Position numbers and translations under genes: made by a program. From SXXK01 sp046074645 (GTDB lineage Bacteria; Planctomycetota; Planctomycetia; Planctomycetales; Planctomycetaceae): a stretch of 64,000 nucleotides of DNA. Shown here piece after piece: positions 8,602-16,838 of the stretch (position 1 is the stretch's first letter; the number at the start of each line of letters is the position of its first letter). The stretch covers positions 6,095 through 70,094 of the forward strand of contig JBJTOP010000008.1 of assembly GCA_046074645.1 (NCBI GenBank). Reading direction: 5' to 3'. The notes beneath the pieces were generated by a model. That model ran no database searches, had not been told where the DNA came from, and saw nothing but the letters and a program-made list of their open reading frames with translations.

Positions 8602-10545
8602 ATGCACACAGGACCCAAACGGCTGGCGTGGTTGCTGCCGGTGCTGCTTCTTGGCTGCGCCCTGGTGTCAAGTGGTTGCGCGACCACCAATTTCGTTCGT
8701 GTGCGGCCGCATCCTCAGAACCCCCTGACAGCCCGCCTGAACTATTCCGTGTTTTCGGGTCTTCAGCCCACGGATCGCACCCTGCAGTTTCTCGAAAGCA
8801 CTGGCTATCGTGGCCAGCGAGACATCAGGGGTATGCTTTTGCACTGCCGTCGGCAGTCGAGTGATTCTGACGCATTTTCCCGGGGGCACGCGCTTGCCGA
8901 ACTGCAGTACCTCGCGGCAGAGGCGACTCAGCATCGAGATCCTTCGCTCGCCATGGAACTTGCTTTTGATGCAGCCGGGGACGCGTGGAGTTGCTTTGCT
9001 CGGCCTGACTCTGCGGGTATGCACACTGACCCTTCCGATCCGGTCACCCGCGATACGGCGGAGCTTTACAATGCCAGTGTGGAACTGCTGCTGAGACTGG
9101 CTCAAAAGCAGCAGGGTCTGTCAGCGGAGCGGACCATTCAGTTGTCCATCACCGGTCGCAGCGTACCTCTGAAGATTCCCTTCCCTTCGGTACTCATGGA
9201 CGGCAGTCAATTCGGGGCCATCGACTTCGTATCTGATTACGAGGTTCGCAATTTGCGGAATCGCCATACGCGGGCTGGTTTGGGTGTGCCACTGATCGTA
9301 GCTCGTCGCAGTGATCCTGCGGCAGATCCGCCGGCAGCCTATTACACGCAGGGGATGAGTCTGGCAGCGACGGCGGTGCTGCGGTTCGAGGAGACTTCCG
9401 CGGATGAGTCACCGGCCAGTATTGAGTTTTACGACCCGGGCGAGTCTGACGGGCTGATAGTGAACGACGCTCTGCTGCCGCTCGAAACCGACACCAGCAC
9501 CCCACTCGCGCGTTTCCTGAGTAACCCGGATCTGAGTTTGCTTGACACCTGGGGCTTGATCCGTCCGGATCTGGCGGAACACGTTGAAGGTCTGTACATG
9601 GTACAGCCCTATGACCCCGATCGCATCCCTGTGCTTATGGTGCATGGATTCTGGTCCAGTCCGCTGACATGGATGGAGATGTTCAATGATTTGCAGGCGG
9701 ATCCGGAGATTCGTCGGCGATATCAATTCTGGTTTTATCTTTATCCAACGGGGGAATCGGTTGCGTTTGCGGCAGCCCGCCTGCGGGACGAGCTGCAGGC
9801 AGTGCGGCAGGTCTGTGATCCGGAACATGCGAATTCGAAGTTTGATCAGATGGTGGTGGTTGGTCATAGCATGGGAGGCGTGCTCTCGCACATGCTTACG
9901 ATCGACAGCGGCGATGTGCTCTGGAATTCCGTGAGTCGTCGACCGGTTGAACAGTTGCGAACATCATCAGAGAAGCAGGCGGAGATCCGTCGGGTTTTCT
10001 TTTTCAAGCGTAATCCGGCAGTTGGTCGGATCGTGACCATTGCCAGTCCGTGGGAGGGGAGTTCGCTTGCAAACCAGTTCACGCGTCAACTGCTTGGTTC
10101 GGTGATCTGGCTGCCGAATCGGACACTGGAACTGAGCCGTATAGCCTTTGATCAAACCGATCCGCGCAGTGCGGATTGGTCATCATTTCCCCGGACCAGC
10201 CTCGACTCGCTTTCCAGCCGATCCCCGCTGCTGAGGCTGGTACGCGAAACTTCGGTGCCTGATGACGTTCGTCACCATAACATTATTGCAATCAGACGCG
10301 GTCGGGATCCGGAGACATGGACGGACGGCGTCGTCTCATGGAACAGTGCGCACCGCAGCGATGTCAGCAGTGAAACGCTGATTCGTGCCGGGCACAGCCA
10401 GGTGGTTCGCCATCCGGACACAGCCCGAGAAATCCGTCGAATACTGTTGCAGCATCTGGTGGAACAGCCACGTGGCGGCGTTCCTGTCATCCCGGTTCGG
10501 CATTCAGATGATCAGCGTCCGCCTGCAGACGACGCAGACGAGTGA
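8602..10545 (+). CDS. Lipoprotein alpha/beta-hydrolase (lipase/esterase-like)
   Basis: A secreted lipoprotein: from the ATG at 8602 the protein starts MHTGPKRLAWLLPVLLLGC and has a lipobox ending in SSGC, so Cys26 would be lipidated. A TTG 36 bases upstream has a better Shine-Dalgarno (GGGAGG) but would put 12 extra residues before the signal peptide. The C-terminal half is an alpha/beta-hydrolase: an oxyanion region VLMVHGFWSSP, the nucleophile elbow VVGHSMGGVL (Ser423 from this start), and a late His candidate in AGHSQVVRH. The N-terminal ~300 residues show no known domain. Substrate is unknown. Its last 59 bases overlap the convergent ATPase gene. Confidence 0.85.
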   Translation: MHTGPKRLAWLLPVLLLGCALVSSGCATTNFVRVRPHPQNPLTARLNYSVFSGLQPTDRTLQFLESTGYRGQRDIRGMLLHCRRQSSDSDAFSRGHALAELQYLAAEATQHRDPSLAMELAFDAAGDAWSCFARPDSAGMHTDPSDPVTRDTAELYNASVELLLRLAQKQQGLSAERTIQLSITGRSVPLKIPFPSVLMDGSQFGAIDFVSDYEVRNLRNRHTRAGLGVPLIVARRSDPAADPPAAYYTQGMSLAATAVLRFEETSADESPASIEFYDPGESDGLIVNDALLPLETDTSTPLARFLSNPDLSLLDTWGLIRPDLAEHVEGLYMVQPYDPDRIPVLMVHGFWSSPLTWMEMFNDLQADPEIRRRYQFWFYLYPTGESVAFAAARLRDELQAVRQVCDPEHANSKFDQMVVVGHSMGGVLSHMLTIDSGDVLWNSVSRRPVEQLRTSSEKQAEIRRVFFFKRNPAVGRIVTIASPWEGSSLANQFTRQLLGSVIWLPNRTLELSRIAFDQTDPRSADWSSFPRTSLDSLSSRSPLLRLVRETSVPDDVRHHNIIAIRRGRDPETWTDGVVSWNSAHRSDVSSETLIRAGHSQVVRHPDTAREIRRILLQHLVEQPRGGVPVIPVRHSDDQRPPADDADE

Positions 10546-12307
10546 ACAGATTGGCAAAGCGCGATTCTGCCGTGTCTTCTGCGCCACCGCTTTCCTGCTT
10601 CTCCGCTGAACCAGCGGTCGGCTCGAGCTGCTCCCTGCCGCTGACTGCCGGAGTCCCAAACAGATCGTTTGCTCGTTCGACAGGAATTCCAGGCTGTCTG
10701 AACAAAAGACCATCGCGCCACAGTGGCAGACTGATCGGTCCCTCTGGTACCGCCTGAATCTGACGCTCTGTGACAAAGACGCCACTGGTCGCCAGCCGGC
10801 GACCAGTGAACGCGCGGAAAAGATCGCTGGCCGTTTCAGACATTTCCTGCGGATCAGCCTTCAGATCTGTCTGCGTTAGTTCAGGAGCGATTGCGAGGTC
10901 GGGTTCAGGGGTGTTGCTCACAAGCAATATGGGAATATCCTGCGCTGTGCGTTTCAGCAGCACATCTCCATCCACCACTCCGAACTCGGGTATCTCCGAG
11001 CTCTTCGGGGCAGAGACAGAACTGACAGGTGGTTTCGACAGATACCAGTCTGTATCGCCTGAAATCAGTCCATAGTTCAGTGGTCCACCAGAGCGTTCAG
11101 GCACCGGGATAACGGACGAAAAGTCCGCCATCTCCGGATCCCAGAACGATCGAACTTCGACATCACCTTCGGCCAGAGACATCCGCACCTGAACTTCCGC
11201 GAGAGGGCCAGGCCACCCAGCTTCATCATTGGCTTCTCTGCCAGTGCTGGTGCTGTCATCGTGATCAGGAGTAATCGGCGCTGTCGTGTAGAATTCGGGC
11301 AGGGTGACCAGATTTATGCGGAGACTTTCGGCGACTGTGGGGCCACCAATTTCGAGCACTCCATGCCCGACGCTGGCACTTTTCGGGCCGGGAGAATCGC
11401 TTTCATCAAATGCCGCAGTTGCAGCGATGGACAGCTCTGGAGTCTCCTCACCAAACGGAGATGCGGGCAGATTCCAGGAAAGTGGGAGGTGTCGCAGTCG
11501 CTTCAGAGCAATTCTGACACAGTGTTCGTCTGCCGGGCGAAGGCCTTCGTCGGCAGCCGCCGCGAGCGATTCGCCGGCCAGCAGACTCAACTGCCGCGGC
11601 AGTCCCTCACTTGTTGTAGCGATGATCGCCGCCGCAGATTCTGTAAAAACATGTTCGGGTCGGCCGCCAGCGGCCTCGATCTCCAGACGCAGAAGTTCCA
11701 GCGATTCCACCATCGTCAGGGGCTGGAGCACTTCATGGCAGCAGATCCCCTGGGCGAAACTGGCGTATTCGGAGCGACCAAGCTCCATTTCGAAACTCAT
11801 AGGTGCCGAGATCAGAATTCGAACCAGCGCACGTCCCTGCCATTCCTCCTCGCTCAATGCCCGCAGCTCATTCAGTAAGCCGGCAGCCATCAGATGTGCG
11901 TCGTCGAGAAGCAGGAACACGGGTCCCCAGAAATCGGCGCTTTTTTGCAGATACTGAATGACCCCCCAGTGTGTGAGCTCCACTTTTTCAGGGACTGTTG
12001 CAGCTGACACCGCGCGACGATGTGCGCAATGCAGCAGCAATTGGAGCAGCGAAGCGGTGGAATTCAATGTGGCGCCGGAAACCACGATTGTTCGCCCATC
12101 GTGCTCCAGTTCGGCCTGGAGCCTTCTTAGCAGCGCCGTTCTGCCGGACCCCTGCCTCGCTGTCACGAGACTTGGCCCCAGACTTCCGCGCAGCATCCTT
12201 AACAGACGCGGCTGAATCTCACGTACGGACTGCGACAGAAAAAAGTGCCGCGAACGGTCGCCCCCGTGAAAAAGCGTTCGATGCAGCTCAAAATGTGACT
12301 GATACAT
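10487..12307 (-). CDS. ExeA/GspA-like AAA ATPase with an Arg-substituted Walker A
   Basis: The N-terminal ~270 residues resemble the ExeA/GspA type of AAA ATPase. It opens with YQSHFELHRTLFHGG (compare the Y..FFGL..PF motif of that family). A P-loop reading ARQGSGRTALL follows at ~49-59, in which the invariant Lys is Arg; then the Walker B VFLLLDDAH and a C-terminal helical lid (EGLPRQLSLLAGESL). Most members have GK[ST] here, so ATP hydrolysis may be weakened or lost. The remaining ~330 residues are low-complexity and acidic without a recognised domain. ExeA relatives couple ATP use to envelope assembly or secretion; no secretion genes are adjacent. The 3' end overlaps the convergent hydrolase gene. 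Confidence 0.8.
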   Translation of the reverse strand: MYQSHFELHRTLFHGGDRSRHFFLSQSVREIQPRLLRMLRGSLGPSLVTARQGSGRTALLRRLQAELEHDGRTIVVSGATLNSTASLLQLLLHCAHRRAVSAATVPEKVELTHWGVIQYLQKSADFWGPVFLLLDDAHLMAAGLLNELRALSEEEWQGRALVRILISAPMSFEMELGRSEYASFAQGICCHEVLQPLTMVESLELLRLEIEAAGGRPEHVFTESAAAIIATTSEGLPRQLSLLAGESLAAAADEGLRPADEHCVRIALKRLRHLPLSWNLPASPFGEETPELSIAATAAFDESDSPGPKSASVGHGVLEIGGPTVAESLRINLVTLPEFYTTAPITPDHDDSTSTGREANDEAGWPGPLAEVQVRMSLAEGDVEVRSFWDPEMADFSSVIPVPERSGGPLNYGLISGDTDWYLSKPPVSSVSAPKSSEIPEFGVVDGDVLLKRTAQDIPILLVSNTPEPDLAIAPELTQTDLKADPQEMSETASDLFRAFTGRRLATSGVFVTERQIQAVPEGPISLPLWRDGLLFRQPGIPVERANDLFGTPAVSGREQLEPTAGSAEKQESGGAEDTAESRFANLFTRLRRLQADADHLNAEPG

Positions 12308-12679
12308 ACAGCATCCGTTCTGTGTCTGCTGCCCACCCGGCAGTTTCTGCCGAACAAGCCCGCACTGTCAGTTCGTGAATCGGCCGGACGCAGGTGATTT
12401 CCTGAGCATAATCCGTACGACAGGCCCATTTTCCCCCGTTTGACAGGGACCTCTGACAGTGGCCTGCAGACTCCGGTGCAAAACACCAACTCAATGCCGG
12501 ATACGCAGTTCATCCATTCTACGAAACCGGTATCTGCAGATCAGATCTCAAGTACAATTCCTACCTGTCCACCGGTAAACCACCGGCCGCAGGGGTCTTT
12601 CTGCCGATACAACCGCTAAGTGTGTTGAAACCGTCGTATCAGCGACATTCATTTCGCAGTGCATAACTCAGGTGGTTGG
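12308..12679. other. Divergent intergenic region between ATPase and lipoprotein genes
   Basis: These 372 bases separate two genes transcribed away from each other and should hold both promoters. A TTGACA occurs near 12449 but without a convincing -10 box at normal spacing. No RNA gene, repeat or small gene could be supported. Confidence 0.5.
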
Positions 12680-14089
12680 ATGCCAGACTCACACTCAATG
12701 TCCCGGCTTTCGCTTATCGGACTGCTGCTGCTTTTGCAGGCCGGTTGCTCCACAACATCGCTGCGAAACCTCTTCTCGTGGAATCGCAGGGGTGACTATC
12801 ACACTCTGGAAGAACTGGAAAAGCAGTCCGGGAAGAAAACTAAGGAGCCCGCAAAAACGGCATCATGGAATCCCCTGAGAAGGAATACTGAGGCCGCGGT
12901 GAAGTCGGCAGAATCTCCTTTGGCGGATTCGTCAGGCGATGCGGATCAGACGTCAGGCAAACGGGTTCCGGCTAACACGATTGCGGCAGTATCAGGGGAT
13001 CCGTTCCTGAAGGATGATGCCTCGCAGCCGGAAAGGACTCGAAGCACAATTCGACGAGCATCTGCCGAAATTTTCTCGGCCGATCCGACAGAAGCTGCGG
13101 AACCGCTGATTGTGGCGCAGGCCGCCAGGGCCGCGACAGGCAAGCCGTCCGAAAGGTCTGGCAAATCCTCGCTGGAGGCGAAGAAGCTTGCTGAGCTGGA
13201 CGCGCTCCTGGAGGGGCGGGAGCTGGCCGGTGCGCGACGATTGAGTAGTGAAGCAACAGTCAAGGCTGGTCAGGTCGTCGAGTCCGTGAGACGCACGCGG
13301 GAGACTGCAGAGACACGCGCTCGGGATACAGTTGCCTCTGCCGAACGAACGGTCGCTGTTGCTCGACAGACTGCTCTTGATGCGGGACGTGTTATTCAGG
13401 ACTCCCCGGATGAAGAGATCGAAGATCGCGCCGAACCACTGATTCGGAACCGTTTAAATCAATCATCAGCCCTGACTGCCGCTGAAGAAGCAGAGGCTGA
13501 TGACCTTGCTGAACACACCAGCGTTGCCGCGGCCGAGGAGCTTTTTGGGAGCCTTCGCCCGGCTTCACTAAAGAGCGAGGAGAAGCGACCATCGAAGTCC
13601 GCAGAATTCAGCTGGAAGTCGTCCGCTGCGCCAGGGCAGCGGGATGCAGGCTCTTCCACATTTAATCCGCTGAAGTTCGTTGGCATGGAGCGAGAGCTCA
13701 GCACCGCTAACCCAACTGTTTGCCCTGAGTTTGATGATCAGCCGGTGTCCGCCGTGAACCAGCGCGCTGCGACAGCGGATGACAGGGTCGGAAACACCGA
13801 GTCCTTTATGGCAGGCCCATTTGAAGGTACAGCCGCTTCGCTGCAGACGTCTCAGGCTGACCCCCGGCAAATGCCAGACGTTTCAAGTGCCGCCGCTGAC
13901 GAGACCGGCGGAGGAGGTTCTGAAGAATCTCGCGGCACTTCCCCTGGAATGGGACGTACCGACCTGCTGTTGGGGCTCTCCGCTCGCAGTTGGGGCCTTG
14001 CGATCGCCGGAACAGTTGTGATCGCACTGCTGTTTCTTCCGGCGAAGCGTCGGGAGGCGTTGCGGCAGACGGTTGTCGGGCACGCGTGA
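12680..14089 (+). CDS. Lipoprotein with a C-terminal membrane helix, function unknown
   Basis: The start at 12680 has AGGTGG 5 bases upstream; an ATG at 12698 would give a tidier signal peptide. The N-terminus MSRLSLIGLLLLLQAGCST is a lipoprotein signal with lipobox LQAGC. The ~400-residue middle is charged, Ala/Ser/Glu-rich and probably unstructured or helical, including an Ala/Arg/Thr heptad-like stretch around residues 200-255 (RTRETAETRARDTVASAERT). A single hydrophobic helix (WGLAIAGTVVIALLFLP) sits 30 residues before a basic C-terminus. A protein with both a lipid anchor and a C-terminal membrane helix could span between two membranes; that is inference. No family recognised. It lies 54 bases ahead of the PilZ gene and may share its transcript. 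Confidence 0.75.
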   Translation: MPDSHSMSRLSLIGLLLLLQAGCSTTSLRNLFSWNRRGDYHTLEELEKQSGKKTKEPAKTASWNPLRRNTEAAVKSAESPLADSSGDADQTSGKRVPANTIAAVSGDPFLKDDASQPERTRSTIRRASAEIFSADPTEAAEPLIVAQAARAATGKPSERSGKSSLEAKKLAELDALLEGRELAGARRLSSEATVKAGQVVESVRRTRETAETRARDTVASAERTVAVARQTALDAGRVIQDSPDEEIEDRAEPLIRNRLNQSSALTAAEEAEADDLAEHTSVAAAEELFGSLRPASLKSEEKRPSKSAEFSWKSSAAPGQRDAGSSTFNPLKFVGMERELSTANPTVCPEFDDQPVSAVNQRAATADDRVGNTESFMAGPFEGTAASLQTSQADPRQMPDVSSAAADETGGGGSEESRGTSPGMGRTDLLLGLSARSWGLAIAGTVVIALLFLPAKRREALRQTVVGHA

Positions 14090-14143
14090 AAATAATCAGC
14101 GGGCCGATGAGTTCATTGATCTGCAGGAGTAACGGAGCAAAAT

Positions 14144-14500
14144 ATGTCGACTGATCCGTGGGCGCCTCCGACGATGGAAGACCTTCGCAGGGTGCTTGAA
14201 TCCTTTCAGAAGCAGCCTGCACCCGAAACTCGACAGTCGGAGCGATTGGAGTTGGCGGTGCACGCCGAAATCCGAACGTCCCGTGGGAACGTAATCAAGG
14301 CGATGAGCCGTGAGATCAGTCGCGGGGGAATCGGCCTGCTTCACCGAGGCGAAATCCGTCCCGAAGAAGTGACCGTGCGGATGACCAGCGACACTCGGGA
14401 GTTGGTATACAGGGTCAGGATCGAGTGGTGCCGCCCCTGTGAAAATGGAATGTTCCTGAGCGGAGGTCGGTTTCTGCCGCAGACTGAGGACGAGTCCTGA
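14144..14500 (+). CDS. PilZ-domain protein
   Basis: A 118-residue single-domain protein with the PilZ pattern. An arginine-bearing strand entry (RQSERLELAVHAEI, ~30-43) is followed by SREISRGGIGLLH (~55-67), equivalent to the D/N-x-S-x-x-G motif, then strands ending at GGRFLP. Canonical PilZ proteins bind cyclic-di-GMP through RxxxR and D/NxSxxG; here the first Arg pair (R30 and R34) is present and the second motif has Ile-Ser-Arg-Gly-Gly, so binding is plausible but not assured. GGAG lies 6 bases before the ATG. With the HD-GYP regulator at 1565 it suggests c-di-GMP signalling in this organism. Confidence 0.82.
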   Translation: MSTDPWAPPTMEDLRRVLESFQKQPAPETRQSERLELAVHAEIRTSRGNVIKAMSREISRGGIGLLHRGEIRPEEVTVRMTSDTRELVYRVRIEWCRPCENGMFLSGGRFLPQTEDES

Positions 14501-14504
14501 GCAG

Positions 14505-14534
14505 AAAAAGGCAGCCGAATTTGATTCGGCTGCC
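14505..14534 (-). terminator. Intrinsic terminator of the gap gene
   Basis: A perfect 11-bp stem (GGCAGCCGAAT at 14510-14520 with ATTCGGCTGCC at 14524-14534) and a 3-base loop are followed, read on the minus strand, by five T residues (complement of 14505-14509). It lies between the convergent PilZ and gap genes and may stop transcription from both sides. Confidence 0.9.
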
Positions 14535-14576
14535 CTGGAATATTTCAGTTGATCGACCCACTGTCAGTCGAAGGAA

Positions 14577-15575
14577 TCAGCGACCGATCACGCGAGCCAT
14601 TTCGAGGACCTTGTTGGAGTAGCCCCACTCATTGTCGTACCACGCGACCAGTTTGACGAAGGTGCTGTCGAGAGACATTCCAGCTTCGGCGTCAAAGATG
14701 CAGGTGTGGCTGTCTCCGACAAAATCGGTCGAGACGACCTTATCGTTGGTATAGGCCATCACTCCCTTCAGTGGTCCGGCGGAGGCAGCTTTCATTGCGT
14801 CGCAGATCCCGTCGTAAGTGGCGGGTCGTTCCAGTTCACAGGTGAGATCGACGACCGAAACGTCGGAAGTGGGCACTCGGAAAGCCATGCCTGTGAGTTT
14901 CCCGGCAAGGTGGGGAATCACGACTCCGACAGCCTTGGCCGCGCCGGTTGATGACGGGATGATATTTTCGAGAATGCCGCGACCACCGCGCCAGTCCTTT
15001 GCGCTTGGACCATCGACGGTTTTCTGCGTTGCAGTGGCGGCGTGGACGGTAGTCATCAGGCCGCGACGAATGGTGAAAGCAGTGTCCAGCACCGACGCCA
15101 GAGGTGCGAGGCAGTTCGTGGTGCAGGACGCGTTGGAGATAATCTCTTCGCCGGCGTAGGATGCATGATTCACTCCGTAGACGAACATGGGCGTTTTGTC
15201 TTTGGAGGGAGCGCTCATGATCACCTTTTTCGCCCCCGCCTTGATATGGGCGTGGGCGGAGTCGTGATCGAGGAACAGACCGGTGGACTCCACGACGATG
15301 TCTGCACCGACTTTATCCCAGGCCAGAGTTGTTGGATCCTTGATTGCGGTCAGTCGAATTCGCTTCCCGTTCACGACAAGCGAATTTCCGTCTATTTCGA
15401 CTTCACCGCGAAAACGACCGTGAACTGAGTCGAACTTGAGCATGTAGGCGAGATAGCCGGGCTCAAGCAGGTCGTTGATGCCAACGATTTCGACATCTGA
15501 GGCGAAGTTCTGGATGGCGGCACGAAACACCATCCGACCGATACGGCCGAAACCATTAATGCCAATTTTGATCAT
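14577..15575 (-). CDS. gap: Glyceraldehyde-3-phosphate dehydrogenase, type I
   Basis: Catalyses NAD-dependent oxidation and phosphorylation of glyceraldehyde 3-phosphate in glycolysis, or the reverse in gluconeogenesis. The Rossmann start IKIGINGFGRIGRMVFRAA is at residues 2-20. The catalytic centre SNASCTTNCLAP has nucleophile Cys151, and the final block WYDNEWGYSNKVLEM is intact. The start at 15575 is chosen because it places the NAD-binding motif at the N-terminus as in all family members (332 residues); an upstream ATG adds nine residues. Asp35 (NDLLEP) after the second strand suggests NAD rather than NADP specificity. The gene is monocistronic with a strong terminator downstream. Confidence 0.97.
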   Translation of the reverse strand: MIKIGINGFGRIGRMVFRAAIQNFASDVEIVGINDLLEPGYLAYMLKFDSVHGRFRGEVEIDGNSLVVNGKRIRLTAIKDPTTLAWDKVGADIVVESTGLFLDHDSAHAHIKAGAKKVIMSAPSKDKTPMFVYGVNHASYAGEEIISNASCTTNCLAPLASVLDTAFTIRRGLMTTVHAATATQKTVDGPSAKDWRGGRGILENIIPSSTGAAKAVGVVIPHLAGKLTGMAFRVPTSDVSVVDLTCELERPATYDGICDAMKAASAGPLKGVMAYTNDKVVSTDFVGDSHTCIFDAEAGMSLDSTFVKLVAWYDNEWGYSNKVLEMARVIGR

Positions 15576-15712
15576 GGACTGATGACTCACACAAATTGCC
15601 AAACCCTAAAACCCGGAACGGGACTTACGTATGTTAAGCGGGTCAGCGGAGGGCGCCAAACGAGATGCGTGAAATCGTCCCGAACGGCAGCAATTCGAAC
15701 TTGAAATCCCCA

Positions 15713-15729
15713 AAGGTGCCATGTACCTT
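15713..15729. repeat. Degenerate copy of the GGTGC-ATG-GCACC palindrome upstream of the RAYT gene
   Basis: Reads AAGGTGCCATGTACCTT, the reverse-complement orientation of AAGGTGCATGGCACCTT with one mismatch. It lies 55 bases upstream of the RAYT-type transposase gene, where REP-like repeats typically flank their transposase. Related copies are at 34848 and 63696-63759. Confidence 0.65.
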
Positions 15730-15783
15730 AATGTGAGTTGTTTTGTTTTTTTATTGCTGACGTGGATGTATTGAGAGACTCCG

Positions 15784-16830
15784 ATGCCGCGTGTGAACAG
15801 GCGTGAAATCTTTTCCGAAACTGACATTCAGGCGTTTCATGTGATCAGTCGCTGCGTGCGTCGCAATCATCTTTGCGGGCACGATCGCAGGTCCGGGCGT
15901 GATTATTCCCATCGCCGTGAATGGATCCGCAGTCGGCTTGAGGAGTTGGCTGGCATTTTTGCTGTTGAGGTGCTGGCTTATGCGCTCATGGAAAACCACA
16001 TGCATCTTGTGATCCGTACTCGGCCTGACGTTGCTCGGGACTGGTCGGACGACGAAGTTGCACTTCGCTGGTGGCTGCTTTTTCCGCAGCGTCGTACTCC
16101 TCAGGGTTACCCGGAAGAACCAACCGCTGAGGAATTGAGTCAGCTCCGTGACAGCGCGGCTGGTTTGGCAGAAAAACGGCGACGGCTGGGTGGTGTTTCC
16201 TGGTTTATGAAATGCATATCGGAACCCATCGCGAAGCGTGCAAATCGTGAAGACAACGTGACTGGTCACTTCTGGGAAGCCCGATTCAAGGCTCAACCAC
16301 TGCTCGACGAAACCGCGCTCGCGACGTGTATGGCTTATGTCGATCTCAACCCGATCCGTGCCGCAGTTGCTCAAACTCCGGAAACCAGCGAATTTACCAG
16401 TCTTCAGGACCGCATCGCAGACCGTCAGGCTGCTGCTTCAGCCTCTTCATCAGCGGCTCCGGATATCGAGGCCGAAGGGGGGCACAGAGCTGGCTGGCTG
16501 GCGCCGATAGCGATCGAACCCCATCGCGGGCAATCTCGGTTTTCAGCAGGCAATCGACGACTGACAGACCGGGGCTGTCTGAGTATGTCGCTTGATAAGT
16601 ACCTGCAACTGATCGACTGGACTGGTCGTCAGTTTCGACTCGACAAGCCAGGTCGGATTCCGTCGCATCTCGATCCAATCCTTATCAGGCTTGAATGCAC
16701 CGCGGAATCGTGGCTGGACCTGATGAGGCACTTCAGTCGCCGTTTCGTCACGGAAGTCGGTCGTCCGGATACACTTGCGACCGTCCAAAGACTTCGGCGC
16801 CGCTGCCGAAGTTCAAAACAGCACTCCTGA
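15784..16830 (+). CDS. REP-associated (RAYT-like) HUH single-strand transposase
   Basis: A Y1-type transposase/nuclease of the IS200/RAYT group. The metal-binding HUH motif is ENHMHLVI (His72, His74). The catalytic-tyrosine region reads MAYVDLNPIRA with Tyr185, matching the Y..LNP.RA signature of this group. GHFWEARFKAQ between them is also typical of the long planctomycete form (300-350 residues). No IS200-style ends or target repeats were identified, so it looks like a resident, single-gene RAYT rather than an insertion sequence. A degenerate copy of the window's small palindrome lies 55 bases upstream. The ATG at 15784 follows GAGAG. Such enzymes are believed to cut and move short palindromic repeats. 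Confidence 0.85.
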   Translation: MPRVNRREIFSETDIQAFHVISRCVRRNHLCGHDRRSGRDYSHRREWIRSRLEELAGIFAVEVLAYALMENHMHLVIRTRPDVARDWSDDEVALRWWLLFPQRRTPQGYPEEPTAEELSQLRDSAAGLAEKRRRLGGVSWFMKCISEPIAKRANREDNVTGHFWEARFKAQPLLDETALATCMAYVDLNPIRAAVAQTPETSEFTSLQDRIADRQAAASASSSAAPDIEAEGGHRAGWLAPIAIEPHRGQSRFSAGNRRLTDRGCLSMSLDKYLQLIDWTGRQFRLDKPGRIPSHLDPILIRLECTAESWLDLMRHFSRRFVTEVGRPDTLATVQRLRRRCRSSKQHS

Positions 16831-16838
16831 TTTCGGGG

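Noticed and set aside
15784..16830. Complete IS200/IS605-type insertion sequence
   Set aside because: No end hairpins or partner tnpB were found and the protein is about twice the length of IS200 TnpA, so a RAYT is the better call.
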